The notes: generated by a model not told the origin, from the letters alone. A stretch of DNA of 64,000 bases from Antrihabitans spumae (GCF_043944905.1 NZ_JBIMSN010000090.1:1-64000), one strand, 5' to 3'. Positions 51,938-60,936 are shown, counted from the stretch's first letter. Translations and numbers: made by a program.

Positions 51938-52171
51938 ATGAGCGACTCCATCTACAACCGAATTGCGATGCTGCGAACCGAACGTGGCATCTCGCGGCGT
52001 GACCTCGCCGAGGCGCTCGACGTGCACTATCAGACGATCGGCTACCTCGAACGCGGCGAATATTCGCCGAGCTTGCAGCTCGCGCTGCAGATCGCACGCT
52101 ATTTCGATGTCAGCGTCGAAGTGGTGTTCTCGCTCGACCCGTTCCCTCGAATCGGCGAGCGGACGGGATAG
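51938..52171 (+). CDS. Small XRE-type HTH regulator
   Basis: A 77-residue protein that is essentially one Cro/C1-type helix-turn-helix (IAMLRTERGISRRDLAEALDVHYQTIGYLERGEYSPSLQLALQIARYFDVSVEVVF), with an ending DPFPRI typical of small regulators that follow ABC exporter genes. It is the last gene of the ABC operon, 7 bp after the second permease, and likely controls its own operon through the AAATGTA/TACATTT repeat. Confidence 0.9.
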   Translation: MSDSIYNRIAMLRTERGISRRDLAEALDVHYQTIGYLERGEYSPSLQLALQIARYFDVSVEVVFSLDPFPRIGERTG

Positions 52172-52208
52172 CCGTCACGTCGCTGGTGTGGCCGCTAAGG
52201 TACTCCCC

Positions 52209-53858
52209 ATGACGAGTCCGGACGAGAAGTTGGCCGCCGCGCGCAAGGCGGCGGCCGACGCTGCCGCTGCACTGGAGGCAGCTGAGAAAGAAGCTGCCGA
52301 GCAGCAGCAGGCCCCCGCAGCCGCGCCCGCCAGCGGCGGTTCCGAGAAGGCGAAAGCGATTGCCGCGGGCTACGCGTCGGAGGGCGCTGCACTCGAGCTC
52401 GGTGCGATTATCGTCGACGGCCAGATCGATCCCGAAGCGCGAGTGCGCATTCCGCTGGCAACGGTGAACCGGCACGGCCTCGTCGCCGGCGCGACAGGAA
52501 CGGGCAAGACCAAGACTCTCCAGGGTATCGCCGAGCAGTTGTCGCGCGCTGGCGTGCCCGTGGTGCTCGCCGATATCAAGGGCGACCTGTCCGGTCTGTC
52601 GCGGCCAGGGGAGGACAACGACAAGATCAAGACGCGCGCGACGGAAACCGGTGCGACCGATTGGGCTGCAGCCGGCTTCCCGACCGAGTTCGTCTCCCTC
52701 GGCACCGGCGGCATCGGTGTCCCCATCCGCGCGACCATCACCTCGTTCGGTCCGATTCTGCTGAGCAAGGTGTTGGGGCTCAACGAAACCCAGGAATCCA
52801 CCCTCGGTCTGATCTTCCACTGGGCCGACACCCAGGGGCTTGCGCTGCTCGACCTGAAAGACCTGCGGTCGGTCATCCAGCACCTCACGAGCGACGAAGG
52901 CAAAGCGGACCTCAAAGGCATCGGCGGTGTCTCCTCGGCGACCGCGGGCGTCATCCTGCGTGCCCTGGTCAACCTCGAAGCCGACGGTGGCGACACCTTC
53001 TTCGGCGAGCCCGAACTCGAAACCGAGGACCTACTGCGGTCGGTCGGCGGCAACGGCATCATCACGCTGTTCGAACTCGGCGCCCAGGCAGCGCGTCCCG
53101 CGATGTTCTCGACGTTCCTGATGTGGGTGCTCGCGGACCTGTTCCAGACGTTGCCCGAGGTCGGCGACGTCGACAAGCCGAAGTTGGTCTTCATCTTCGA
53201 CGAGGCGCACCTGCTGTTCAACGACGCGTCGAAGGCGTTCGTCGACCAGGTCGAGCAGACCGTCAAACTGATCCGTTCCAAGGGCGTCGGCGTCTTCTTC
53301 TGCACGCAGTTGCCGACGGACATCCCGAACGCGGTTCTCAGTCAGCTCGGCGCCCGCATCCAGCACGCGTTGCGCGCGTTCACGCCGGACGACCAGAAGG
53401 CGCTCAACAAGACAGTCCGCACGTATCCGAAGACCGATGTCTACGACCTCGAAAAGGCGTTGACGTCCTTGGGAATCGGTGAGGCCGTCGTGACGGTGCT
53501 GTCCGAGCGCGGCGCGCCGACACCTGTTGCGTGGACTCGCCTGCGGCCACCGCGTTCGTTGATGGACACCATCGGTGCGGACGCGATCAAGGCGGCGGCG
53601 GCATCGAGCCCATTGCAGGGCAAGTACGGCCAGACGATCGACCGAGAGTCGGCCTACGAGAAGCTCAGCGCGAAGATCGCGGCGACGCCTGAAATTCAGG
53701 ACGCCCCGCCGCCACCCCCCGCGCGCGAGGACAACGAACCGACCGCGGCCGAGAAGATCATGAAAAACCCTGCGGTCAAGAGCTTTCTGCGGTCGGCAGC
53801 ATCGGCTGCGGGTCGAGAGATCAGCCGCAGCATCTTCGGAACCCGTCGCAGGCGGTAG
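52209..53858 (+). CDS. HerA-like/DUF853 ATPase
   Basis: A 549-residue ATPase of the HerA/FtsK-like superfamily, counterpart of Rv2510c. The first 50 residues are Ala/Glu-rich and may form a coiled coil (KLAAARKAAADAAAALEAAEK). Walker A is VAGATGTGKTKTLQ near residue 97, Walker B is LVFIFDEAHLLFND near 335, and a C-terminal sensor region (VFFCTQLPTDIPNAVLSQLGARIQHALRAF) follows. The tail is proline-rich and then basic (GREISRSIFGTRRRR). The cellular role of this family (YjgR in E. coli) is not established. Confidence 0.88.
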   Translation: MTSPDEKLAAARKAAADAAAALEAAEKEAAEQQQAPAAAPASGGSEKAKAIAAGYASEGAALELGAIIVDGQIDPEARVRIPLATVNRHGLVAGATGTGKTKTLQGIAEQLSRAGVPVVLADIKGDLSGLSRPGEDNDKIKTRATETGATDWAAAGFPTEFVSLGTGGIGVPIRATITSFGPILLSKVLGLNETQESTLGLIFHWADTQGLALLDLKDLRSVIQHLTSDEGKADLKGIGGVSSATAGVILRALVNLEADGGDTFFGEPELETEDLLRSVGGNGIITLFELGAQAARPAMFSTFLMWVLADLFQTLPEVGDVDKPKLVFIFDEAHLLFNDASKAFVDQVEQTVKLIRSKGVGVFFCTQLPTDIPNAVLSQLGARIQHALRAFTPDDQKALNKTVRTYPKTDVYDLEKALTSLGIGEAVVTVLSERGAPTPVAWTRLRPPRSLMDTIGADAIKAAAASSPLQGKYGQTIDRESAYEKLSAKIAATPEIQDAPPPPPAREDNEPTAAEKIMKNPAVKSFLRSAASAAGREISRSIFGTRRRR

Positions 53859-53859
53859 G

Positions 53860-55119
53860 TCAGTCCGCGTCGCGAGCCATCAGGTCGGCGATGGTCTCGC
53901 GGCGGACGAGTTGGGTTGCTCGCCCGCGCTGCACCGCGACGATGGGCGGCCGACCTACGCACGTTGTTGTCGTGAAACCGTTTCGAAGAGCGCCCGTGCC
54001 CGCGACGGCCAGGACGTCGCCGGGGTGCACGTCGGCAGGCAACGTGACGGCGACGCCCTGCTGCGGTTCGTCGCGACGCCCGACGAGCGTTGCGGTGATG
54101 ACAGGTCCGGTCGGGTGCCGGTTGGCCAGGGCAACGGTGGCCTCGGAGGTCGACGGATCGGTGTTCCGTCCGCCCTCCACAGCAACGACTGTGCGATCGT
54201 CGCCGACCCCGACGACCGAGACGACCCGGTGCAGAGTGACCCCTGCGCGCGCGACGATCGACCTGCCCGGTTCGAGCGTGATCGTCGGCCGCGGAAAGCG
54301 ATAGGTGGCACAGGCGCTGTCGAGTGCGTCGTCGATCGTGACCGCCAAGTCCGGAAGATGCACGGCGGTACCATTCGGCGTGCGAGGCACGGCGTGGTCA
54401 CCACCCAGGACAAGTTCGGTGAGAATGGTCCCGTAATCGTGGCGCACCATATCGAGCTGTGCGACCAGCTCGTGGATTGCCGAAGCGATCGATTCGGTGT
54501 CGGACGGATGCGAGCCCAGGTGGCAATGCAGCCCAACAAGATTCAGGTTGGATTGGCGAACGGCGGCGCGGGTGGCGTCGTCCGATTCGTTGCTGTGTCG
54601 CGGTTCGGGCTGAACGTGAATCAGCACGTGCTGCGGGTTGCGCGTCGCCGCAGAGACATGGGCGATACAGGCGGGGGAGTCGACGACTATTCTGCCGACG
54701 CCGATGGCAGCTGCTGATTGTGCTTCGTCCGCCGTCATCGCATTGCAGTGCAGGATGATCCGCTTCGGATCGACGCCGGCAGACAACGCAATCGCGAGTT
54801 CGCTCGTGGATCCGATCCCGATGGACAAGCCTTCCTCGGTTACCCACCGCACGATCGCGCGAATGGGCAAAGCCGCTGCGGCGTAGGCGATGTCGGCTTC
54901 CGGGAAGGTCTTGCGATAGGCACGGCAACGGTGTCGGACGTCGTCTTCGTCGATCACGTGGGTCGGGGTGCCGAATTGATCTGCAATGTCTTGCAGCGCA
55001 ACTCTTCCCACAGTGATGCGGCCCGACGAATCGTAGTGCGTTTCGGTCGGCCAGACCGCGTGGTCGAGTCGAGGCGACATCGCCGAATGCATCGAGGGGA
55101 ACAGATCGAGCAGGGTCAC
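53860..55119 (-). CDS. Diaminopimelate decarboxylase-like protein lacking the PLP lysine
   Basis: A 419-residue protein of the fold III PLP decarboxylase family (LysA-like). Conserved elements remain: the helix RWVTEEGLSIGI..STSELAIAL, LHCNAMTADE, LVGLHCHLGSH, LGGDHAVPR and ITLEPGRSIVARAG. But the Schiff-base lysine of the YAxKA motif is replaced by alanine (IAYAAAALPIRA), and the C-terminal CESGD motif is absent. So it is unlikely to be an active decarboxylase and may be a regulatory or structural paralogue. It is not broken: the frame is intact and full length. It ends 1 bp from the convergent DUF853 gene. Confidence 0.8.
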   Translation of the reverse strand: MTLLDLFPSMHSAMSPRLDHAVWPTETHYDSSGRITVGRVALQDIADQFGTPTHVIDEDDVRHRCRAYRKTFPEADIAYAAAALPIRAIVRWVTEEGLSIGIGSTSELAIALSAGVDPKRIILHCNAMTADEAQSAAAIGVGRIVVDSPACIAHVSAATRNPQHVLIHVQPEPRHSNESDDATRAAVRQSNLNLVGLHCHLGSHPSDTESIASAIHELVAQLDMVRHDYGTILTELVLGGDHAVPRTPNGTAVHLPDLAVTIDDALDSACATYRFPRPTITLEPGRSIVARAGVTLHRVVSVVGVGDDRTVVAVEGGRNTDPSTSEATVALANRHPTGPVITATLVGRRDEPQQGVAVTLPADVHPGDVLAVAGTGALRNGFTTTTCVGRPPIVAVQRGRATQLVRRETIADLMARDAD

Positions 55120-55257
55120 CGGGTCTCCTTGGGCGGGTCCGCTCGCAGAACGCGGGCAGGTGCGCTTACAGGACTACGCCCGGATCGAACCTCCGAACCA
55201 GATCTTGACGACGTCTTGACGCCGGACCGGCGGCGTTTGACGAAGTTTTGACGCTGC

Positions 55258-56061
55258 TCAGCCGCCGAGCTTCTTGTAGAAATTGCCCACGATCGGCGCG
55301 ACGATGGCGCGCGGGCTGTACTGGCCCGCGACCGACATGCTCTTGCTGAGGATGCCCGGCACGACTCGCATCTTGTTGCGCGCCAATGCATCCAGCGAGA
55401 CTCGGGCCGCCGACTCGCTGGAGGTCCAGAGGAACCCGGGAACAACCTTGTCGACGATCGACGCTTCCGCAGGATCGGGGATCTCGGTGCGAACGGGTCC
55501 GGGGGCGAGCAGCGTGACGTTGACGCCTGTGCCTTTGAGTTCGCTGCGCAGCGACTCGGTGAAGGTGTTGGCGAAAGCTTTCGTCGCCGCGTAGGTGGCG
55601 TTGTTCGGGATCGGCATGTTGCCCGCGGCCGAGCCGGTCGTGAGAATTCCGCCCGATCCACGACTCAACATTCCGGGGAGGACAGCGAGTGTGAGGTCGT
55701 GCACGGCAACGGCATTCAGTTCGACCTGGGCCCGTTCGTAGGTGGGGTCGAGGCTGGCGACGGGACCGAAGGTCGCAATGCCTGCGTTGTTGCAGAGGAT
55801 CGAGATATCTCGCTCGGCGAGCTCCGCCGACAGCGCCGAACGGGCGTCCCGATCGGACAGGTCGATCGCCCGGACCTCGACCTCGACCTTGTGCGCGGAC
55901 CGTAGCTCGGCGGCGAGAGCCTCGAGCAACTCACCTCGTCGCGCAACGACGATGAGGGAATAGCCGCGGGCGGCCAATTCACGGGCGAGGGCGTCGCCGA
56001 TGCCCGACGATGCGCCGGTGACAACGGCCCGGCTGTCCGCTGTTGGGGTAGGCAAACTCAT
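55258..56061 (-). CDS. cmrA: Short-chain dehydrogenase, CmrA-like mycolate reductase
   Basis: A 267-residue SDR. The cofactor motif is VVTGASSGIGDAL (TGxxxGxG) near residue 14, CNNAGIATFG follows, and the catalytic Ser-Tyr-Lys are in TTGSAAGN and NNATYAATKAFANTF. The C-terminal half (RNKMRVVPGILSKSMSVAGQYSPRAIVAPIVGNFYKKLGG) closely follows Rv2509, which reduces the 3-oxo intermediate in the last step of mycolic acid formation. Location next to the DUF853 gene and orn matches Rv2509-Rv2511. The chosen start gives MSLPTPTADSRAVV. Confidence 0.87.
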   Translation of the reverse strand: MSLPTPTADSRAVVTGASSGIGDALARELAARGYSLIVVARRGELLEALAAELRSAHKVEVEVRAIDLSDRDARSALSAELAERDISILCNNAGIATFGPVASLDPTYERAQVELNAVAVHDLTLAVLPGMLSRGSGGILTTGSAAGNMPIPNNATYAATKAFANTFTESLRSELKGTGVNVTLLAPGPVRTEIPDPAEASIVDKVVPGFLWTSSESAARVSLDALARNKMRVVPGILSKSMSVAGQYSPRAIVAPIVGNFYKKLGG

Positions 56062-56075
56062 CCGCGCAGCGTATC

Positions 56076-56134
56076 GGTCGTGCGTCCTTTCGGAGGGCGG
56101 GCCCTCCGAAAGGACGCACGAGGGCCGGAGGCCC
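56076..56134. repeat. Palindromic element, copy 4
   Basis: Central stem CGTGCGTCCTTTCGGAGGGC facing GCCCTCCGAAAGGACGCACG, a perfect 20-bp palindrome with no extra loop, followed by mini-hairpin GGGCC-GGA-GGCCC. It lies between the cmrA start and fadH stop; the fadH stop codon abuts its right end. The left mini-hairpin is missing in this copy. Confidence 0.85.
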
Positions 56135-58162
56135 CTACAGTTTTGCGGCCAGGCGCGTGCCCTGATCGATCGCACGCTTGGCATCGAGCTCGGCGGCCAG
56201 GTCGGCTCCTCCGATGATGTGCGTGCTGACCTTGGCATTCTGCAGATCGTCGAGCAGGTCTCGGACCGACTCCTGACCAGCGCAGATGACCACGTTGTCG
56301 ACCTCGATGATGCGACGCCGCTCACGCTTCTCACCGAAGCTGATGTGCAGACCCAAGTCATCGATCAGTTCGTAGTTGACGCCGCCGATCTGCTCGACGC
56401 CCTTCGCCTTGATCGCCGCGCGGTGGACCCAGCCGGATGTCTTGCCGAGGCCTTTGCCGAGCTGACCGTTCTTACGCTGCAGCAACGTGACCGCACGTGG
56501 CGACGGCGACGGCTTGGGCGTCGTGAGCGCGCCGGCAAAATCTTCTGGATTGCCGACACCCCACTCTTCCTTCCAGTCGTCGAGCTTGAGGCTGGGGGAG
56601 CCCTCGACCGTCAGGAATTCGCTGACGTCGAACCCGATGCCACCAGCACCGATCACGGCGACCTTCTTGCCGACCGGCTTTTCTTCGCGGACCAGTTCGG
56701 CGTAGGACAGCACCATCGGGTGGTCGATGCCGGGGATCTTCGGGATGCGCGGCTTCACGCCAGTGGCGAGGACAACCTCGTCGTACTTGGCGTCGATCAG
56801 CTGCTGCACTGTGACGCGAGTGTTGAGGTGCACGGTCACACCGGTGACCTCGAGGCGACGGGTGTAGTACCGAATCGTCTCGGCGAACTCTTCTTTGCCC
56901 GGGATGCGGCGCGCGATGTCGAACTGGCCGCCGATCTTGTCGTCCGCCTCGTAGAGGTGCACGACGTGTCCGCGGTCGGCGAGGTTCACAGCCGCCGACA
57001 AACCAGCGGGCCCTGCCCCGACGACCGCGACCTTCTTGGTCCGGCGCGTCGGCAGCAACTTCAGTTCGGTCTCGTGACCGGCCTGGGGATTGAGCAGGCA
57101 GGAGACGGTCTTGTGCACGAAAGCGTGATCGAGGCAGGCCTGGTTGCAGGCGATGCAGGTGTTGATCTCGTCGGCGCGATCGGCTGCGGCCTTGTTGACC
57201 CAATGGGGGTCGGCGAGCAGTGGACGGGCCATCGAGATGAGGTCCGAATCACCGCGCGTCAGAATCTCTTCCGCTGTCTCGGGCATGTTGATGCGGTTGG
57301 ACGCGCATACCGGAATCGAGACGTGCTTCTTCAGCTTCGCGGTGATGTCGACGAACGCTGCGCGGGGGACCGAGGTGACGATGGTCGGCACCCGGGCCTC
57401 GTGCCAGCCGATGTCGGTGTTGATGATCGTGACGCCGGCCTTCTCGATTTCCTTTGCCAGCGTGGTGATTTCGTCCCAGGTCTGGCCGCCTTCGACGAGA
57501 TCGGCCACGGATAGGCGGAAGACGATGATGAAGTCGGGGCCGACGGCCTTGCGCATGCGGCGCACGATCTCGACAGCGATGCGACGCCGATTCTCCGACG
57601 AGCCACCCCACTTGTCCTTGCGCTTGTTCACCCGTTCGGCGAGGAACTGGTTGATGAAATAGCCTTCACCACCCATGATCTCGACGCCGTCGTAACCTGC
57701 GATCTGGGCAAGCTTGGCGCAGTTCGCGTAGTCGTCGATGGTGGACTCGACGCCCTTGCTGGACAGCGCGCGCGGCTTGAACGGATTGATCGGCGCTTTG
57801 ATGGCCGACGACGACACACTCAGCGGGTGGTAGGCGTAGCGACCCGCATGCAGGATCTGGAGTGCGATCTTGCCGCCGGCGTCGTGGACGGCTTTGGTGA
57901 TGACGCGGTGCCGGTAGGCGTCGTTTTTGTTCGTAATCTTCGCCCCGAGGGGCAATAGCCAGCCAGCACGGTTGGGGGCGTAGCCGCCGGTGATGATGAG
58001 GCCGACACCGCCGCGAGCGCGCTCGGCGAAGTACTCGGCCAGTCGCTTGGTGTCCCACGCGCGGTCTTCGAGACCGGTGTGGATCGAGCCCATCACGACG
58101 CGGTTCTTCAGCGACGTGAATCCGAGGTCGAGAGGTTCGAGGAGATTGGGGTACGTGGTCAT
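56135..58162 (-). CDS. fadH: NADPH-dependent 2,4-dienoyl-CoA reductase (FadH-like)
   Basis: A 675-residue flavo-iron-sulfur enzyme of the old yellow enzyme family that reduces 2,4-dienoyl-CoA in unsaturated fatty acid oxidation. The N-terminal TIM barrel (1-370) has LKNRVVMGSIHTGLE and QILHAGRYAYHPLS; the 4Fe-4S cluster cysteines are in CIACNQACLDHAFVHKTVSC; then an FAD/NADPH domain with VVGAGPAGLSAAV and AVIGAGGIGFDVSEFL. The ATG chosen (MTTYPNLLEPLDLG) overlaps the padR stop codon (ATGA), making a padR-fadH operon. Confidence 0.93.
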   Translation of the reverse strand: MTTYPNLLEPLDLGFTSLKNRVVMGSIHTGLEDRAWDTKRLAEYFAERARGGVGLIITGGYAPNRAGWLLPLGAKITNKNDAYRHRVITKAVHDAGGKIALQILHAGRYAYHPLSVSSSAIKAPINPFKPRALSSKGVESTIDDYANCAKLAQIAGYDGVEIMGGEGYFINQFLAERVNKRKDKWGGSSENRRRIAVEIVRRMRKAVGPDFIIVFRLSVADLVEGGQTWDEITTLAKEIEKAGVTIINTDIGWHEARVPTIVTSVPRAAFVDITAKLKKHVSIPVCASNRINMPETAEEILTRGDSDLISMARPLLADPHWVNKAAADRADEINTCIACNQACLDHAFVHKTVSCLLNPQAGHETELKLLPTRRTKKVAVVGAGPAGLSAAVNLADRGHVVHLYEADDKIGGQFDIARRIPGKEEFAETIRYYTRRLEVTGVTVHLNTRVTVQQLIDAKYDEVVLATGVKPRIPKIPGIDHPMVLSYAELVREEKPVGKKVAVIGAGGIGFDVSEFLTVEGSPSLKLDDWKEEWGVGNPEDFAGALTTPKPSPSPRAVTLLQRKNGQLGKGLGKTSGWVHRAAIKAKGVEQIGGVNYELIDDLGLHISFGEKRERRRIIEVDNVVICAGQESVRDLLDDLQNAKVSTHIIGGADLAAELDAKRAIDQGTRLAAKL

Positions 58163-58716
58163 CGTTGGGTCGGCCTTCCTTGGCTGTTGCCGAGTGCATT
58201 CAGTACTTCGTCGCACCACTGGGTGAATCCCTCTTCGACGCGAATGCCTCCGCGTAGCACGAGGTATTGGTGCAATTCGGTTCCGGAGAGCTGCTCCGGT
58301 GCCGAAAAATCGTGTTTCTCCATCAGGCGGTAGAGGTCGAGTCGCTCGGCGTGGGTGTCGCGATGGCGGGCGACTTCGGTGCAGAGTGCTTCGATGTCGC
58401 CGTGGGCTGCGCCGCGGATCTTCACGGCAAGCTCGCCTCGTAGGACCCCGATCTCGGCGGGTTCCGCGATCCAGCGCGACAGTTCGGCGCGGCCCGATTC
58501 GCTCACGCGGTAGACCTTCTTGTCGGGGCGACCGTCTTGTGCGACTGCCTCACCGTCGACCCAGCCTGCCTCGTCCATTCGCTTGAGGACGCGGTAGATC
58601 TGCTGGTGGGTTGCGCTCCAGAAATAGCCGATCGACTTGTCGAATCGGCGCGCGAGTTCGTAGCCGGAGCCGGAATGCTCCGTCAACGCCACCAGAATCG
58701 CGTGCTCGAGGGCCAT
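58159..58716 (-). CDS. PadR family transcriptional regulator
   Basis: A 185-residue regulator. The winged helix begins at the N-terminus (LEHAILVALTEHSGSGYELARRFDKSIGYFWSATHQQIYRVLKRMDEAGWVDGE), followed by the PadR wing (GRPDKKVYRVSESGRAELSRW) and the Vir_act_alpha_C helical domain. It is co-transcribed with fadH, overlapping its start by 4 bp. Direct repeats upstream probably form its operator. Confidence 0.92.
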   Translation of the reverse strand: MALEHAILVALTEHSGSGYELARRFDKSIGYFWSATHQQIYRVLKRMDEAGWVDGEAVAQDGRPDKKVYRVSESGRAELSRWIAEPAEIGVLRGELAVKIRGAAHGDIEALCTEVARHRDTHAERLDLYRLMEKHDFSAPEQLSGTELHQYLVLRGGIRVEEGFTQWCDEVLNALGNSQGRPTQR

Positions 58717-58730
58717 GGCGAGAAATTTAT

Positions 58731-58772
58731 ATGCAACTAGGTGCCTATGCAACTAAGTGCACACTAAGTGCT
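58731..58772. promoter_or_regulatory. Direct repeats upstream of padR
   Basis: ATGCAACTAGGTGC and ATGCAACTAAGTGC occur with a 16-bp period (58731 and 58747), followed by a third partial unit ACACTAAGTGC. The cluster lies 14-55 bp upstream of the padR start and fits a PadR-type operator that bends or covers the promoter. Confidence 0.72.
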
Positions 58773-58834
58773 GCGAGCGCGTCGTACCGTAGTACGACGC
58801 TCGCAAGCGTCCAGTCCAACTACGCTCCCGTGGC

Positions 58835-60163
58835 ATGAGCACATTGCCCGCGGGCATCGGCGCAGCCGCAACCCGGCGCCAGATCGTGTCGTGGGGCATC
58901 TGGGATTGGGGCTCGTCGGCCTTCAACGCCGTCATCCTGACGTTCGTCTTCTCCGTTTATCTCACCGATGCGGTCGGCGACAATCTCGGCGGTTCGATCT
59001 CGGCGAGTACGTGGCTCGGCTGGTCGCTCGGTATCGCGGGATTCTTCGTCGCCGTGCTCGCACCGGTCAGCGGGCAACGATTCGACGCGACCGCGAAACG
59101 TAAACGCGCGCTCGGTCTGCTCACCGCTGCCACCGTCGTCGCGATGGCGGCCATGTACTTCGTCGTCGATTCCCCCGGCTACCTATGGCTCGGATTGGCG
59201 CTGCTAGGCATCGGTACGGTGCTCTTTGCAGTCGCCGAAGTGCCGTACAACGCGATGATGCGTCAGGTCTCGACGCCGGAAACGATCGGACGAGTCTCTG
59301 GATTCGGTTGGGCGATGGGCTATTTCGGCGGCATCGTGCTGTTGCTGATCTGCTACTTCGGCTTCATAGCCGGCGACGGCGACACCCGCGGACTGTTCGG
59401 CATCAGCACCGACGGCGGCCTCAACATCCGAGTCGTCGCGCTGCTCGCGGCCGCGTGGTTCGCGATCTCGGCGATCCCGGTGCTGATCGCCGTTCCGGAA
59501 GTACCGCAGACCGACGCCGACCCCGGCGCTGCGAAGGTCGGCTTCATCGGGTCCTACAAAGTGCTGTGGCGCGACGTCCGCGAACTGTGGTCGGTCGACC
59601 GCCGGACCGTCGAGTTCCTGATCGCGAGCGCGCTGTTTCGCGACGGTCTCGCGGGGGTGTTCACCTTCGGGGCGGTGCTTGCCGTGAACGTGTACGGCAT
59701 CGCCAGTGCGGACGTGCTGCTGTTCGGCGTTGCCGCGAACGTGGTCGCTGCGCTAGGCGCTCTCGTCGCCGGTCGATTCGACGACCGGATCGGACCGAAA
59801 CGCGTGATCACGGTCTCGCTGATTTCGATGCTGTTCGTCGGGGTTGTGCTGGTTTTCGTTTCCGGTCCGCTGCTGTTCTGGGTGTTCGGTCTGTTGCTGT
59901 GCCTGTTCGTCGGACCCGCTCAATCGTCGTCGCGAACGTTTCTCGCGAGGATCACACCGCCCGGACGGGAAGGTCAGCTGTTCGGTCTGTATGCGACGAC
60001 CGGTAGGGCCGCGTCGTTCCTTGCGCCCGCGCTGTTCGGTCTCTTCGCGTTCCTCTTCAGCAACGACCGTGCCGGGATCCTCGGCATCCTCGTCGTTCTC
60101 GGAGTCGGTCTCGCGGCGTTGTGGCGAGTCCGTCCTCCTGAGAAGTCGCTGGAGACGAAGTAG
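58835..60163 (+). CDS. UMF1/Atg22-type MFS transporter
   Basis: A 442-residue transporter with 12 predicted membrane segments. The N-terminus SWGIWDWGSSAFNAVILTFVFSVYLTD is typical of the UMF1 (vacuole effluxer Atg22-like) family, as is VAEVPYNAMMRQVSTPETIGRVSGFGWAMGYFGGI. The family is thought to move amino acids or other small metabolites; the substrate here is unknown. It is divergent from padR and 1 bp from the convergent tetR. Confidence 0.88.
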   Translation: MSTLPAGIGAAATRRQIVSWGIWDWGSSAFNAVILTFVFSVYLTDAVGDNLGGSISASTWLGWSLGIAGFFVAVLAPVSGQRFDATAKRKRALGLLTAATVVAMAAMYFVVDSPGYLWLGLALLGIGTVLFAVAEVPYNAMMRQVSTPETIGRVSGFGWAMGYFGGIVLLLICYFGFIAGDGDTRGLFGISTDGGLNIRVVALLAAAWFAISAIPVLIAVPEVPQTDADPGAAKVGFIGSYKVLWRDVRELWSVDRRTVEFLIASALFRDGLAGVFTFGAVLAVNVYGIASADVLLFGVAANVVAALGALVAGRFDDRIGPKRVITVSLISMLFVGVVLVFVSGPLLFWVFGLLLCLFVGPAQSSSRTFLARITPPGREGQLFGLYATTGRAASFLAPALFGLFAFLFSNDRAGILGILVVLGVGLAALWRVRPPEKSLETK

Positions 60164-60164
60164 G

Positions 60165-60791
60165 TCAGTCCGACTTCGGACGCCAGGCGGCGATACCGAG
60201 CACGATCAGCCTCAGTTGCTTCTCCGTGCGTGTGATGATCTCGTTCTCGGAACGGTTGCCCGGCTTGCGAGCGTCGACGAATGCGCCCATCGCCTGCATC
60301 GTGGAGTTGACGAGAAGGTCCGACACCATTTCGAGGTCGTCGGTCCGCCACTCTGTCATGCCGGGTGTGCGAGCCAGGTCGACAGTGAGTTCGCGGCCGA
60401 TCAGCCCGAGTTCCGCCTCGATCGCGTGGCCCACGACCGTCGAGCCGCCGAAGCGTTCGCGGTAGAGAAATCCGAAAAGATTGCGATTGGCGTCGACATG
60501 TCTTGCCAGGATCTCGAGGGACAGTCGCGCGTTCGCCATCGCGGACAGATGTCTGGTTTCCCGTAGCGCAACCCGTAGCGCACGCATGCCGTCGTCGACG
60601 AGTGCGAGGCCGAGTTCGTCCATCGACGTGAAATGGCGATAGAAGGCAGTCGGAACGATGCCGGCAGAACGGGCGATTTCACGCAGGCTGACGTTCGCGA
60701 AACCGCGGTCGCCTGCCACTTCGAGTGTGCCGTCCAGCAGCGCGCGGCGCGTCTGCTCTTTACGTTCGGCCCGGGATTGCACCTCAGTCAT
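60165..60791 (-). CDS. TetR regulator of the desaturase operon
   Basis: A 208-residue TetR-like protein with the HTH near residues 28-50 (NVSLREIARSAGIVPTAFYRHFTSMDELGLAL). It is transcribed divergently from the reductase-desaturase pair, and a perfect 24-bp palindrome lies just upstream of those genes. Mycobacterial DesA3 operons have TetR-type control too. The most likely role is repression of fatty acid desaturation in response to acyl-CoA levels; inference. Confidence 0.87.
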   Translation of the reverse strand: MTEVQSRAERKEQTRRALLDGTLEVAGDRGFANVSLREIARSAGIVPTAFYRHFTSMDELGLALVDDGMRALRVALRETRHLSAMANARLSLEILARHVDANRNLFGFLYRERFGGSTVVGHAIEAELGLIGRELTVDLARTPGMTEWRTDDLEMVSDLLVNSTMQAMGAFVDARKPGNRSENEIITRTEKQLRLIVLGIAAWRPKSD

Positions 60792-60861
60792 GGCATAGAG
60801 CGTACAACCGTGCACATTTGTCCTCGGAGAGTATGTGTAACTCGGATCACGAAAGTTCCTG

Positions 60862-60918
60862 TTGACAGCCCTACCTATCGAGGTGCGACACTAGTTCAGT
60901 GCACGTACGTGCACTGAA
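60862..60918 (+). promoter_or_regulatory. Promoter and palindromic operator of the desaturase operon
   Basis: A good -35 hexamer, TTGACA at 60862-60867, is followed at the expected distance by GACACT (60887-60892), a possible -10. Directly after it (60895-60918) is a perfect 24-bp palindrome, TTCAGTGCACGT followed by its complement ACGTGCACTGAA, covering the likely transcription start and ending 18 bp before the reductase ATG. It is a clear operator for the adjacent TetR. Confidence 0.82.
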
Positions 60919-60936
60919 AACTCGAGGAGCCAGCCC

